From Datisca glomerata (lineage: Eukaryota > Streptophyta > Magnoliopsida > Cucurbitales > Datiscaceae): a stretch of DNA of 64,000 nt. The stretch is from assembly GCA_003255025.1 (NCBI GenBank), contig QANY01013145.1, positions 594,719-658,718 on the forward strand, in the 5' to 3' direction. The notes beneath the pieces were generated by a model. It was not told the origin of the DNA and did not search any database. It saw only the letters and a list, made by a program, of their open reading frames with translations. Below, piece after piece: positions 23,519 to 36,189 of the stretch; positions within the stretch are counted from its first letter, which is position 1; each line of letters opens with the position of its first letter. The position numbers were made by a program, and so were the translations under genes.

Positions 23519-25187
23519 TTATTTAGCTTGGTGACTTGACTCTGCAGGTGATTTATAATCTAATTCATTATTGTCTTCTAAAAGAAGAAGTAGAATTAAG
23601 TCTTCCTCTAATTTGAGTTTAGGCTTGGTGGCCTTTGATTTACCCTTTGAATAGGGTTTGGACTCAAGATTTGATTTGGGTTTGGAAGAATTTGGACTGG
23701 ATAATTTTATTTGTGGGGCTAAGTCAATGGGCTCATCAATTTTTAATGGAGCTTGGATAAAGGGATTTGCTAGTCCCATATTGGGTTGGATACTTGCTAA
23801 TTCATGGTTGATGGATGCAATAATTTTATGTGTATTCAATTTATCCCACCATATAGTATAATATGGCCTGGTGAGGATTTCATTTTCACCGAGTATTGTC
23901 ATTTCAAAATCCAAGGTATTTTGTATATGTTTGTAAAACAAAGTATTTGGGGAAAGGAGATCTCAATTGATGATGGCTTATAGAGACCTTTGAAAATAAG
24001 TTGAACCATTATTGTAAATCAATTAGAAAACGTTCTATGATAAGACTATGAATGGACCAACATTTTGAGAACCAATTTGAAAAATCAATTTTATAATTGT
24101 TATCAAAATTTAAAAACCAAAAGTGAGAAAAGTCACTATTTTGAGGCAAGAAAATCTCGTGTCATGCGTTAATATAGTCAAAATAATTATTGTTTGTGTT
24201 TAAACGTATTTTGAAACTTGAAGAATTGATTTTTCAAACTTTCATAGTTATGATCCTAAGGATAGAGAAATAATGGTAAATGATTCTTTCCTCAAAATTT
24301 TTTATTGGGCTAATTTTTATGGATTTTATTTCTAAGAGGATATCTTTGTAGAAACTGAGATTTTTATTATTGTGTCTAAGGACATAATGAAATTTGGGAA
24401 AGAAATGAGTTTTAACAATTTGTACTGGATCTTTCAGATGAGCAAATGAAGGCTTAATATGAAAAAAATTATGATAAATTGGTTGGTCAAGTGATTGAGC
24501 ATTAAAAGATTGAGTATTTAAAAATGGGTCAAATTGTTTGACCAGGGTTATTTGGTAATCGGGTCTGATGGATCCAAGTATTGTTAATTGGACTTGATTA
24601 GGAGTAGAAGACTCCTATTTGATTTAGGCCTTAAGGGTCAATTATTGAGTCGAAGACTCTTCTATTTTTGAACAATTTATCACATATTTTCTTAAAGTGA
24701 TATTGATTTCTTTTATTAAGGATTTCACAGCATGCTTATGACATTTTTGAAATTCATCAGGCATGATGAAAAAAGTTCCTTTTAGTACCAAATATTCTTA
24801 TTATTTTATTTGAAAATTCAATTTTAGAATTTACTTGTCTCAATACATTTTCAGTTAAAATTTCATTATAACAGATTTCATTATTTTTGTAAAGACCTAT
24901 TTTCATACTTTTCTTATACCATTTAATTAATATTGTATTGAAGTCATACTTCAACCCAACATGTTCTAAAATTTCATCCAATTCATCAATCCAGTCATAG
25001 TTGGATCTTCAAATACATTATGACCATAATTAATGTATGAGAATTTTGAACAAAAAGTGATTGTCTTGCCATTGAGCTTCTTTATTTTAAAATAATTTTG
25101 ATTAAATACTCTGGCATTTACTTTCCCATATTCTAGTAGGCGAAGTTTCTCAAATTTCCTTAGTACATAATCTTGGTATGATTTCCT
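23519..25187 (-). pseudogene. Unrecognised downstream ORF, copy 3, broken
   Basis: Starts after an acceptor-like AG at 25,186-25,187. Blocks LEYGKVNARVFNQNYFKIKK, then DEILEHVGLKYDFNTILIKW. The C-terminal part (23,519-23,941) has WWDKLNTHKIIASINHELAS and a Pro/Ser/Lys-rich tail. Same protein as in the other copies, interrupted by frameshifts and stops. Confidence 0.5.
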
Positions 25188-25469
25188 GCAAAAGATTACA
25201 AATAAGGGGGTCATGAATTTAATTATTAATACATTGTATAAATTAAATATTGAAATCAAAATTGCTATAACTATTGAGTCAAAATGATTAATACATTGAA
25301 ACATGTTTTGCATATTCATAATTAATTAAAGCAAATTTTTGATTTAATAAGGCAAATTGTTTGAAATAAATTTCAAATCCTAGAAATCTATTTTTTGATT
25401 GAAATAATTTTATTCTTTTTCAAAAGATAACTAAAATGTTATGTTTTATTATCTTTGCAAATAATTCAA

Positions 25470-26180
25470 AGTATTTCTAGTATTGTTTGTCATATTTAAA
25501 GGAAATGTTATTAATGTAAACAATCAAACAATTTAACCAGTATTGTTTACTAAGAATGCAGTCAATTAAGAATTGATTTAAGAATTCAATCATTATATTC
25601 TGCAACTTATTTGGAGCAAATTTAAGATCAAATAGTATTATTTTCCATTTATAATGATCAAATATAATTTTATATATATTAATCTTATTTATCTGGATTT
25701 TGTGAAATTTAGATTTTATGTCCAACTTAGAGAATGCAACAGCTTCTCTAAATATGTTATTACGTTCCTTTTATTTGTTATTGGATATTTTATTCATTCT
25801 AAATAATCGTTAAGGGGTTTGTAAGTAATTATCAAATGAAGAATTCTTTGTTCAAAGATTTGATCTTGAAGAACAGTATCTTGAAGATGTTCTTCAATTC
25901 TTTTGGATTTAAAAATAGAATTCTGTTTTAAAGCATTCAACTTCTCATTATGAGAAAAAGAAAGAAATTTGAATTTAACAGGTTCATCCATAGGATAGGT
26001 AATTATCACATCATACTCTATTATAAAAGGACACAACAAAGAAATGAATGGTAAACATATAATTATTTTATACTTGGGAGGAAGTAGTTCTTCCTGCGTG
26101 TAATTCAAATCTACTCATGAATCAACAACAGCCATTGTTATGAAATCAACATCCTGAATTATTATTCTGACTATTATACA
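25470..26180 (-). pseudogene. Protease and RT region, copy 3, inactive
   Basis: The protease site reads VVDS, then a stop where Gly is expected. The conserved distal blocks ICLPFISLLCPF and YPMDEPVKFKFLSFSHNEK remain. The RT hydrophobic block HYKWKIILFDLKFAPNKLQN is followed by VYINN at 25,507-25,518 in place of YxDD. Several stops interrupt the fingers/palm part. No RNase H seen. Confidence 0.7.
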
Positions 26181-26479
26181 CCATTTCTTGATTTCGATAT
26201 GATTAAATATTTGGATGAAAAAATTATCATTATTTTGATTGTTGATAATAGGTTCTTCAACCTTATTAATTGAAATTGGGAATCTATTAGATTCTCCTAG
26301 TTTACAAGATTCATGATTTTTAATTAAACTCTTTATTTAAAGATTTAATTCTTCTTTTATTTTAATATGTTTAATTTCTTTCTGAAGTTCATGTAGGATA
26401 ACTTCTTTTTTCTTTCCTTTACCCTTATTGAATTTTTAAGGGCTTGTGAAAAGCTTGCGATATTGTTAGACTTAGTATT

Positions 26480-27720
26480 TTCTATTAAATTACTTTCCTA
26501 AGTCTTTCTAGGTATTCTGGCTTGGATTTAATTTTGCTAATTAAATCCAACAAGAGATTTTCTTCTTCTTCTTCTTCTTTATTTTTATATAGAACATTAA
26601 TTTTTTGACAACAACCATCCCTACACCCCATAGAAATGTTCAGAGAATTACTATTATTAATTTTTAAATTTCTATGTGATTCTTCAATATTATTAATGTT
26701 TGAAGATTCACTTATGGTGGATGATTCATAATTGGATTCTGACCTATGATTTTCTAAATTTGAATTATTGTGTTGATTAATTACCTTCAATTTTTAGGTA
26801 TATTATTAATAATGTTTTCAGATGATTCTAAATTTTAAATGATTCTTCAATTTTATTAATGTTTGAAGATTCACTTATTGTAGACGACTTATAGGTGGAC
26901 TCTGACCTATAATTTTCTGGATCTGAACTATAGTCTTAATTGATTATTTTTAATTCATGAAGTATTTTATCAATCTTTTTATTGAGGGGAACAATATTTG
27001 GAGTGGTTTTGTCTGAAAGATTTATTAAAAGTTTTTCTTCCAGAGTTTCCCTAGATTCAGATTTATGAAGATCATCAACCTTATTCTCATTTTTTATTTG
27101 ATTCTTCTTCCTTTGAAATATTGAAAGGAGAAGCAGTGATTAAATAATTTCTATGGTTAATGTCCTCGGAGGATGATTTTTTAGTTTCTAAACATTTTAA
27201 TGTTTCTTCAACTTTGTTAACATTTGAAGATTCATCAATTATGAAAGATTTATAGGTTGATTCTAACCTATGGTTTTCTAAATTTGAACTACTATCCTCT
27301 AATTCTTGAAGTTTATTATTAGTAAGGTTTTTCAAAATTTGAACAATTGTTTTGATTATCAATCATGCCAGAATAAGATGATTCATTATTTTTTAAATTC
27401 TTTAATGTTTCTTCAATATCTGAAGATTCATTAATTATGGAATATTCATAGGTGGATTCTAACATTTGAATATCTAATTTAAAGATACTGTCATGGTTAC
27501 TAACTTTGACAGATGATTTAATTTTTAAATCTTTGGATGGTTCCTCAATACTATTTGAAGGTTCATAGGATTCTGACCTATATGATTTTTTAGTTTTATT
27601 ATTCGAAGAATTATGAATTATGGATGGCTCATAGGTAGATTCTAACCTATAGCTATCAGATTCTGAGACATTGTCTCTTAAAGATTTTAACCTTCTAAGT
27701 ATTTCTTCATAAGGCTTTTC
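26480..27720 (-). repeat. Acidic protein-repeat region, copy 3
   Basis: Several units of about 120-200 bp, each encoding a variant of ENHRSESTYESSTISESSN followed by an IEE..K.L stretch. Frames are partly open (26,485-26,790 and 27,087-27,362). Copy 4 has only one unit, so this is an expansion. Composition suggests a disordered acidic linker. Function unknown. Confidence 0.7.
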
Positions 27721-29060
27721 TCATAATGAATTTGGAGAGATTTAATGACATCTTTATTAGGTTGAGAACTTTTATAATTAATTAAGATTTTTTCAAGTGG
27801 TGGATGACTGACAGTTATCACACTGGAGTCTTCCTTGAACACTGGAGTCTTCCTTGAATCATTTAGATTTGGTAATTATTTTAATATTTTTCTCATAAAT
27901 ATCTTCCATATAATCAAGGAAAAATATGTTAACTTTGTATTTTTGCATGAATGCTTTCCATTAGCAAGTATGATTTTTCTTTGACCATATATATGAATCA
28001 TTGAATCTATTACGTCTATTAAGATTGGCTTGATCATTATTGTGTTTATTTAGACTTGCCCAATCTGGTTAGTATTCTTGCTGCAGAATATTTGGATTCA
28101 AATTTTTAGAATTTTTTAATTTTTGTTTTAATTCTTTAATCCTAAAATCTTGATCATTATTAATAGTTGATTCAGAAAAGGAACTCGTAGGAGTATTAGA
28201 CTGGTTATACTCCCTAACTTTAGAATTAAAAGATTGGTAATTAATTTTATTCATTAGATTGTTTATTATTAAGGTTTGTCTGACTTTTTTAGGAACTTAT
28301 TCCTTTAGGTTCTAGATCTTTAATTTTTAAATTTTTTAATTCTTACTCTATTTCAATCCTAATGGATAACTTAGAATTGGAATTCTTATTTTTATTGGGT
28401 ATACTCCATACCCTATTATTTACTTGATAAGGTCTTCAAAATGATATTCTTAATTATCTGAAAGGTATTCGAAATGATCATTTTGATCATCTAATGGGTA
28501 TTCAAAATATTTATGATCTACTTGATCATCTTCAAATTTAAAATGTTATTCATCCACTATGTTGTATATTGAAGATATTATAGACCTAATGCTTCTAGAA
28601 GAACTACTTCTAGATAACCTACTCATTACTCAAAATAAATAAATTATTCTTATTATTGAAAATTTCATACTGTATTTTTATTACTAACCTTGTGGTGACT
28701 TTTACAACCTCCTATTAGGCTTCACTCTTCTCCCTTTTGTCTCTATAACCACCATACCCTTGACATTTACGTATCTAAGAGGTCTTACCTAGGTCCCTGA
28801 AGCTAACCAAATAGAAGCTAGTACGTCAGCCTCTGATAAATAGATTCACATATTAGGTAAACAAATAATACAGAGAAATAATTAATTATAAGAATAACCA
28901 GCCACTTGGGCAGAGAGTAAGATTATATATAAGCAATTATTCATGTAAGAAAATAAGAAAACAATAATATCAATAACCAGCCATAATTGGCGGCGAAGAA
29001 TATAATTATGCAAAAAATGGAGTAGAAATAGTAAATGAACAGTATTATCCCCACCAGGTT

Positions 29061-29074
29061 TGGCTCCGGTACCA
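29061..29074 (-). other. Primer binding site, copy 3
   Basis: TGGTACCGGAGCCA matches the initiator tRNA-Met complement at 12 of 14 positions. Confidence 0.7.
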
Positions 29075-29382
29075 AAATTCATGGAATAAACATTAATTTA
29101 AGAGGAGGTATTAAAGAAGCAAGAAGATAACAGTAAAAACTGTATTAATAAACAATAGTTACAAAAACTGTAGTGAGGTGTAAGATTAAAAACTTATACA
29201 AACAGAGTTTATTGGCAACAATAAATTAGTGCTCCCGCTCACTAATTTATGTTGAAGAAAAAAGAAGAAAAGATTTACAAAAGAGGAGTAGAAGAAGAAG
29301 GCTTTGTTTCACAAAACATGTTTTAGCTCTAAAATAGTAAGAGTTGTAAAACGAGTTCTGATTTACAAATGAGAGAGGCTAC

Positions 29383-29394
29383 CTATTTATAGCT
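29383..29394 (-). promoter_or_regulatory. TATA box of array copy 3
   Basis: AGCTATAAATAG on the minus strand. The upstream promoter block is cut from it by the 411-bp insertion that starts 20 bases away. Confidence 0.65.
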
Positions 29395-29413
29395 TACAGA
29401 AAGTGGAGTTCAA

Positions 29414-29824
29414 AGATTGGGCCGAATACAATACCAATACAAAGATACTAATTGTATAGATTGTTGATAGATACATACTTATCTAGATATACAAGATTGA
29501 AAATGGAAATACAAAATATAAGACGAAACAACTTAAACATTTTTATTGTTGTGTTGAATCCGCAATTAAGTCTATGGATCCTTAGGATTGGTGTATTCTT
29601 TTAATAGATTCTATCTCGTAGTTTCAGCTCATGGATCGAGCCTAGTATCACAACTTCTTCTAGCCATCCTGTATATTGTCTTTTTCATTCTGTCTTGGAA
29701 TAGAATTTTAATATTAGACGAGATTTTACGAAAAAGTTCTTCATATTCATAGGGGAGAACAACTATTTTTTTTATATGTGAATTTGACACAACATGGTAG
29801 AAACCACTATTTAGAATTTAATTA
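29414..29824. other. Insertion of plastid-like DNA (rbcL-accD spacer)
   Basis: The conserved promoter block reads GAGTTCACCG in copy 2, but here it is split after GAGTTCA by 411 bp and resumes at CCGTGAACTCGTCACTTACC. The inserted bases match what I know of the plastid rbcL-accD intergenic region: ATTGGGCCGAATACAA, CTTATCTAGATATACAAGAT, TATGGATCCTTAGGATTGGT, CCATCCTGTATATTGTC, AGACGAGATTTTACG and AATTTGACACAACATGG occur in that order. No clear target duplication is seen, as expected of plastid DNA captured during break repair. Confidence 0.8.
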
Positions 29825-30391
29825 CCGTGAACTCGTCACTTACCTGAACTATTCTATTCTACAAAAGTAAAAACATTTCACATTTATACTTTTGTCTACT
29901 TTTGACTAAGAATAGTAAAAAGCGTGAATAGTTGCCTAATTATTTAACAATTTAGTACAATAATTATAGAAGAAGATAAAAATGTAAAGAATCCTTGATA
30001 ATTGCTATCTCGGTCTCCGTGCCTTCATATTTGGAAGCTATTATTGCTGTCTTGAAAATCACTATTGCTGTATATTTGGGTCCTTGATAATTGTTGTTTT
30101 GGGCTTTTGTGCTTTTGATTATTGATAATTATCTTTTCTTGGAGATCATCATGACCGTTGCATTGAGTCAAGGTGTCATCATGATTCGCAATTATTTTTA
30201 TTCAAACATTGGTATTTTGCAAAAGACAAATTCCTTTATTTATTTCGTCTGAATTATTACTGAGATCATCATTATTGGATGAGTCCTTCAATTGTTAAAG
30301 AGGGGCCTTCCAGGATTCCTTTTGTTTAGTAACTTGATTCTGTAAGTGATTCAGAGTCAGATTCATTATTTTCCTCCAAAAAGAGAAGTAT

Positions 30392-31929
30392 TTATTGGAG
30401 TAATTTTTTTTTTAATTTGGACTTTGGAGTTGTGCCCTTTGAAGAGGGTTTGGATCCAGATTTTGATTCGGGTTTGGAAGAATTTGGACTAAATAGTTTT
30501 ATTTGTGGAGCTAGGTCAATGGGCTCATTAATTTTTAATGGAGCTTGGATAAAAGGATTTGCTAGTATCATATTGGGATGAATACTTGCAAATTCATAAT
30601 TGATGGATACAATAATTTTTTGGGTATTCAACTTATCCCACCATTTAACATAATATTCTCTGGTGAAGATTCCTCTTTCATTGAGTACTGCCATTTCAAA
30701 ATCCAATGTATTTTATATTTTATTGAAAAATAAAGTATTTGGGGAAAGGAAGCCTCAATTTTTTTGGGGGCTTGTAAACCTTTAAAAACAAATTGAAACA
30801 TTGTTGTAAATCAATTGAAAAAAGTTCTAAGACAAGACCATGAATTTTAAGAACCAACTTGGAAAATTAAATTTAAAAGTGTTATCAAAATTTAAGAACC
30901 AAAAGTGATTGAAATCACTATTTTGATGCAAGAAAATCTTGTGCCACGCATCAATATAGTCAAAATAATTATTATTTAAAATTGTTTTAAAACTTGAAGG
31001 ATGGATTCTCCAATCCTCCATAATCATGATTCTGAGGATAGAGAAAGAATGATAAATGATTCTTTCTTCAGAATTTCTGATTGGGCTAATTTTTATAGAT
31101 TCTGTTTCTAAGAGAATGTCTCTTTAGAAACTAAAGTTTTTGTTATTATGTCCAGGGACATAGTGAAATTTAGGAATGAAATGAGTTTCGGCAATTTGAG
31201 CAGGATCCTTCAAATGTGCAAATGGAGGCTCAATATGAAAAAGATTTTCACTGGCCATTTTTTCAAAATCAAATGATGATTTCTTGTATTTTGAAATTGA
31301 TACAAATGTTGTTGATTGGGCTTGGTTAGGAGTAGAAGGCTCCTCTTTGATTTGGGCCTTCAGGGCCAATTATTGAGTCAAAGACTCTTCTATTATTGAA
31401 CCATTCATCATTCTCACATGATTTTTGAAAGTAATACTGATTCATTCAATTAAGGATTCTACAGCATACCTATGACTTTTTTTAAATCCCTCAGGCATGA
31501 TGAAGAATGTTCCTTCTGGAATAAAAAATCCTTCTATTGTTTTATTTGGAAATTCTATTTTAAATATTGCTTGTCCTAAAAGGTTTACAGTTAAAATTTT
31601 ATTGCTATCATAACAGATTTCATTATCTTTGTGAAACCCTATTTTTTCACTTTTTCATACCGCTGAATTAATGTTGCATTGAAGTCATCCTTCAATCCAA
31701 CATCTTCTAAAAGTTCATCCAATTCATTGATCCAGTCATTTTTTGGATATTCAAATCCATTATGACCATAATTAACAAATGGAGATTTTGAACAAAAAGC
31801 GGCAGCTCTGCCATTGAGCTTCTTGATGCTAAAAGAATTTTGATTGAGTATTCTAGGTTCTACCTTTCCGTATTCTAGTTGGCTAGAATTCTCAAATTCC
31901 TCCATTGTAGAATCTTGGAATGATTCACT
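30392..31929 (-). pseudogene. Unrecognised downstream ORF, copy 4, broken
   Basis: Follows an acceptor-like AG at 31,928-31,929. Blocks: MEEFENSSQLEYGKVEPRIL, INYGHNG-like FVNYGHNGFEYPKNDW, DELLEDVGLKDDFNATLIQR. Then an 81-codon frame (31,124-31,369) with PPFAHLKDPAQIAETHFIPK, an aromatic block YFDYIDAWHKIFLHQN (30,827-31,027), and a C-terminal part with YYVKWWDKLNTQKI and a Ser/Pro/Lys tail (30,392-30,706). Roughly 500 codons in total. No domain I can name. Confidence 0.55.
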
Positions 31930-32187
31930 GCATAAAGTTATAAGAAAGAAGGTCATGAATTAGATTATCAACAAATTGGACCTTGAAATTAAAAGTACTT
32001 AGAATAGATTGCTACCTGGCAAGAATTTGCTTGAAAGTAATATTTTTCCATTCAAAATACATTTTGAAGATTTGTAGTTAATTTTTAAGAGACATTTTTG
32101 AATCAAGGCAAATTGTAAAGTTTGATCAATGAAATAATAAATTTCAAGTCCTAGAAATAGTTTGGTTCTATTTGCAGAGATGACTAA

Positions 32188-32720
32188 ATTATCTCGTTTT
32201 ATTATCCTGGAAAATAATTTAAAATAGTTCCAGTATTGTTTAACATATTCACAATTGTAAACAATCAAGAAACTTAGCCTGTAATTTTTAATAAGAATGT
32301 TATAAATGTAGACAATCGAGAAATCAACAAATTGTTTAAAGAATTATTCAATTATTATATTCTGAATTTTGCTTGGAGCAAATCTAAGATCAAATGGCAT
32401 TATTTTTCAATTATAATGTTTAAATATAATCTTGTATTTCTCAATCTTAAGAGGCTTAAAATTATCTCGTTTTATTATCCTGGAAAATAATTTAAAATAG
32501 TTCCAGTATTGTTTAACATTTTCACAATTGTAAACAATCAAGAAACTTAGCCTGTAATTTTTAATAAGAATGTTATAAATGCAAACAATCGAGAAATCAA
32601 CAAATTATTTAAAGAATTATTCAATTATTATATTCTGAATTTTACTTGGAGCAAATCTAAGATCAAATGGCATTATTTTTCAATTATAATGTTCAAATAT
32701 AATCTTGTATTTCTCAATCC
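32188..32720 (-). repeat. Tandem duplication of about 260 bp in RT, copy 4
   Basis: The segments 32,188-32,448 and 32,461-32,720 are near identical (period 273). Each begins ATTATCTCGTTTTATTATCC and ends with TTGTATTTCTCAATC. The 12 bases between them, AAGAGGCTTAAA, recur at the far flank, marking the junction. It duplicates the RT catalytic region. Confidence 0.85.
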
Positions 32721-32867
32721 TACAATATTGTTAAGAGGCTTAAAATTAATCACTAGACAATGAACTTCTTGTTTAAAGATTTTAATTTGATCTTGAAGAT
32801 TAGGTTTCTGAATTATATTCTGAATTTTTTTTCTTGTAAAAACCCCAACTGTTTCTTTTGCAAGAGA

Positions 32868-32985
32868 TTGTATTTATGGATTTGAAAACAGAATCTTGTT
32901 TAAACATTGTATTTATGGCTTTGAAAACAGAATCTTGTTTTAACATTTTATTTATGGATTTGAAAACAGAATCTTGTTTTAACAT
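32868..32985 (-). repeat. 39-bp in-frame triplication, copy 4
   Basis: Three tandem units of 39 bp, each encoding a variant of the 13-residue block MFKQDSVFKSINT on the minus strand. The other copies have one unit. It lies between protease and RT and keeps the frame (32,800-33,024). Confidence 0.85.
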
Positions 32986-33149
32986 TGTGAGGAAAAGAGA
33001 GAAATTTGAATTTAACAGGTTCATCCATGGGATAATTAATTATCCCATCATACTCTGTTGTGAAAGGATACACCAAAAAAATGAATGGTAATCCCAAACT
33101 TATTTTATCCATCATATTCTTTACTATGACAAATGATGTTTTGCAACAT

Positions 33150-33900
33150 ACATTATCTTAGAAAATATGAACTTTGAGGATTTCATAATTAATATGTATT
33201 CGAGTATCATTGGCAGAAGACAGAGACTCTTTCGTCTTCTTGAAGTACTTTGGAGGAACTAGTCCCTCCTGCATACAATTCAAATATGCTCCTGAGTCAA
33301 CAAAAGTCATTGTTGTAAAATCAAAATCTTGAATGATTATTCTAACCATTATGTGCCATTTTTTTTTATCTTGATGTGATTGAGGATTTGGATGAAGTGT
33401 TTTCATCATTATCTTGACAGTTAATAGATTTTTCAACCTCATTATCAGAAATTAGTAATTTACTAGGTTCACTCAATTCTTGTTTATTTATTAGATTTTC
33501 TATTTTTAAAAGGTTTAATTCTTCCTTTATTTCTGTGCTAGAATTTCTTAATTCTTTTATTTCTATTTTAATATTCTTAATTTCCTTTTGAAGTTCATGT
33601 AAGATAACTTCCGTTTCTTTTCCTTTTACCCTATTGAATTTTTCAAGGATTTGTGAAAGACTTGCAGTATTATTATTATTAGATTTAGTATTTTCTTTTT
33701 TAAGAATTACCTTTTTAAGTCTTTCCACGTATTCCTGTTTTAATTTAAGATTTTCAATTTTACAAATGAAATCCAACAAGAGGGTTTCATGTTCTTCATT
33801 TGTATTTAAGACATTAATGTTTTGACAACAACTATCCCCTACGCCCCATAATGATGTTAGGAGAATCACTGTAAGAGGTTGATGATTTAGTTTCAATATT
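33150..33900 (-). pseudogene. Coiled coil and aspartic protease, copy 4
   Basis: A 176-codon open frame (33,366-33,896) is rich in Glu and Lys with heptad-like LKKVILKKE and IKNIKIEIKELRN segments. An overlapping frame carries the protease start TTMTFVDSGAYLNCMQEGLV, whose DSG (about 33,298) is the aspartic protease active-site signature. The protease acts as a dimer on the polyprotein. The two frames overlap by about 77 bases in different phases, so a frameshift has occurred here. Confidence 0.65.
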
Positions 33901-34029
33901 CAGGGGTTTCATATTCTCCTAAATCTACACTATCATTTTCATAATAATCTTTTGTTTCTAAGATTCTAAATAATTCATGTTTATCTTCTTTAGAAATCTT
34001 TAATTGATTAATTTTATTCTTAACTTGAT

Positions 34030-34075
34030 AGGTGTTAGAAAGATGACATTTCTGACCACATTTAAAACATGTAAT
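34030..34075 (-). pseudogene. CCHC zinc knuckle, copy 4, last Cys lost
   Basis: CFKCGQKCHLSNTY: C-x2-C-x4-H-x4, then Tyr (TAT) where copy 5 keeps Cys (TGT). This is a G-to-A change on the coding strand, independent of the Arg change in copy 1. A basic His/Lys/Arg/Asn-rich segment lies just before it. Confidence 0.7.
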
Positions 34076-34369
34076 ATTGCTTTTGTCAAAACTTTTATTA
34101 AACCTTTTTCTGGAATAATTTTTATTCCTAGAGAAATTTTTATTTTTAGAAATTTTTTGGTCAAAACTTTTATTCTTATGTTTGTGTAATTTTTTCTATA
34201 GGGCTTGTGAGACCTTCTAGGGTTTAAGTGGGAATTTTTCCTATTTTTCTGAGAATGGGCAATAGAGGGTAAACCATATTGCCCACAAAAATTTCCTAAT
34301 TCATATTTAGCAGCTTTACTTTCCGTTTTAATTTGTTTATTGATTTTCATGTCATGACACATTTTTAAT

Positions 34370-35900
34370 CCTTTTTTGTATTATAATAATCATTGTACCA
34401 TAGGTTAGACTATTATAGTCTATATTTCCTAGGTCATTACTAAGGACTGTCCTTATTTTATGTGCAAAGAGATTGGGTAATCCATTAATGAATCTTTCTT
34501 TCCAAACGGGTAAAAATATATTTGTATAAAAATATTTGGCGTATAACAATCATCCCTTGACATAACTCTGGATAAAAATATATTTGTATACCAATTAAAA
34601 TCACTTAATGTTGGACACCTAAGATTTGTTAATTGATCATGAATACACGAAGTAATATTACTTGGCGTACCAATGAAATGTTCAATTATTGTATAAAAGA
34701 GTGTATTAATTCCATCAGGTATTGTTTCCTAATTTTCTCCAATAATTGGTTTTCCTTCAGCATCAATCTTAACTGCTGAAAGAATGGCAATTTTGGATTC
34801 TTCTGTAGGATATTTTTCCCACCAGGAATGGAGCATTCCTATGAATCCTGTAACTAGAAGATTTATTACTTCTTCATGAAGTAAATTGTGAGAGGTAATG
34901 TAGCTGGTAACTACCATTTCCATGTATTGTAATTTATTGAGGACTTCTTGTTTAGAAAGACCATCAATATTCCACTCGTATAATTTTTCTGCAGAAACAG
35001 AAAATTAATTAAAAAGAGATGATTCAATAATTTAAATCTTAGGAGGCATGGGTTTCTTATGCCATTTTCTTTCTAATTTATTAATTTCTAAATTCTTAAA
35101 TGTTTTTTCAATATTGTTAATATTTAAAAATTCACTTAGTGTAGATGATTCATAGGTTGATTCTGACCTATGGCTTTCTGAATCTGAATTATCGTCTTGG
35201 TTAATTACTTTCAATTCTTGAAATATTTCACCAATTTTTTCAGTCTCAGTTTCAAATTCTGAACTCTATCTTGGTTGACAACCTTAACAGAGAAAGACGA
35301 CTCAGTAGATTTATTCTTTAATTCCTGAATCATTTTATGAATCATTTTATTAATTGGGACAATTTTCAAAGTGGTTTTATCTGAAAGATTTATTAAGGGT
35401 TTTTTCTTTCAGAGTTTCATTAGGTTTTGGTACGTTAAGAACATTAACCTTAGTCTCAATTTTGTCTAATTGTTTACCTATTTTGTCTCAATTTTGTCTA
35501 ATTAGACTCTGGTTAGTATAATTGAGTTGTTCAACTACTTTTTTGTTTGATTCTTCTTCCTTTGCAATTTTGAAAGGAGAAGCAGTGGTTAAAGAATTTT
35601 TATGATTAATCATAATTTTTTCTAGAGGAGGATGACTAGTAGATACTATACTAGAGTCTTCCTTAACCCATTTATACTTTGAAATTACTTTGATATTTTT
35701 CTCAGAAATATCTTCAACATAATCAAACAAATATATATATCAATTTTAAATTCTTGCATGAATGCCTTCCATTCAGCAAGTATGATTTTTATTTGATCCA
35801 TATTATATGAATTTTTGAACCTATTACGTCTATCTAGATTGGCTGGATCATTATTGTGTTGGGTTATACCTTTCCAATCTAGTTTATATTCTTGATTCAA
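34370..35900 (-). pseudogene. Coat-protein-like region, copy 4, broken
   Basis: Pieces in order: EWKAFMQEFKIDIY (about 35,780), KYKWVKEDSSIVSTSHPP (about 35,640), one acidic repeat ending in a Lys-rich stretch (35,032-35,214), GMLHSWWEKYPTEESKIAIL (about 34,810), LTNLRCP near 34,620 and WKERFINGLPNLFAHKIRTV (about 34,480). It precedes the zinc knuckle, as a pararetroviral coat protein does. Frame breaks throughout. Confidence 0.55.
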
Positions 35901-36189
35901 GGTTCCTATATTCAGAACTAAGAGTTGAGGATTGACAGAATGAAGGCTTCCTTAGAAATCCGATCCAGTGGACGCTTCAACTTCGTCAGATTAATCAGAC
36001 TTATTATCAAAGACTAGTTGACTAACTCGAGAACTTGTGGCTGCCTTTAAGTCTTAAATTTTTAATTTGTAATTTCTTCAATTCTTGTTCTAAATGTTGA
36101 ATCCTAAGATTTTGATCATTACTAATGGATGATTCAGAAAAAGAATTCCTAGGGGTACTAGATTGACTATACTTCCTAATTTATGGACT

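Larger units (their letters stand above)
23000..29880 (-). mobile_element. Caulimovirid-like copy 3: no movement or coat region
   Basis: Promoter (split by an insertion), leader, PBS, a short N-terminal ORF beginning at 28,626, then no movement domain. An acidic Ser/Glu-rich repeat region (26,480-27,720) leads straight into the coiled coil, so coat and zinc knuckle are also absent. Protease, RT and downstream ORF follow. It pairs with copy 6 as the outer part of the inverted duplication: for instance the MNMQNMFQCIN frame is at 25,319 here and at 48,556 there. Confidence 0.75.

Noticed and set aside
32858..33091. Plus-strand frame with three VFM(D/A)LKTESC repeats
   Set aside because: Antisense reading of the 39-bp triplication. 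The minus-strand frame belongs to the element.
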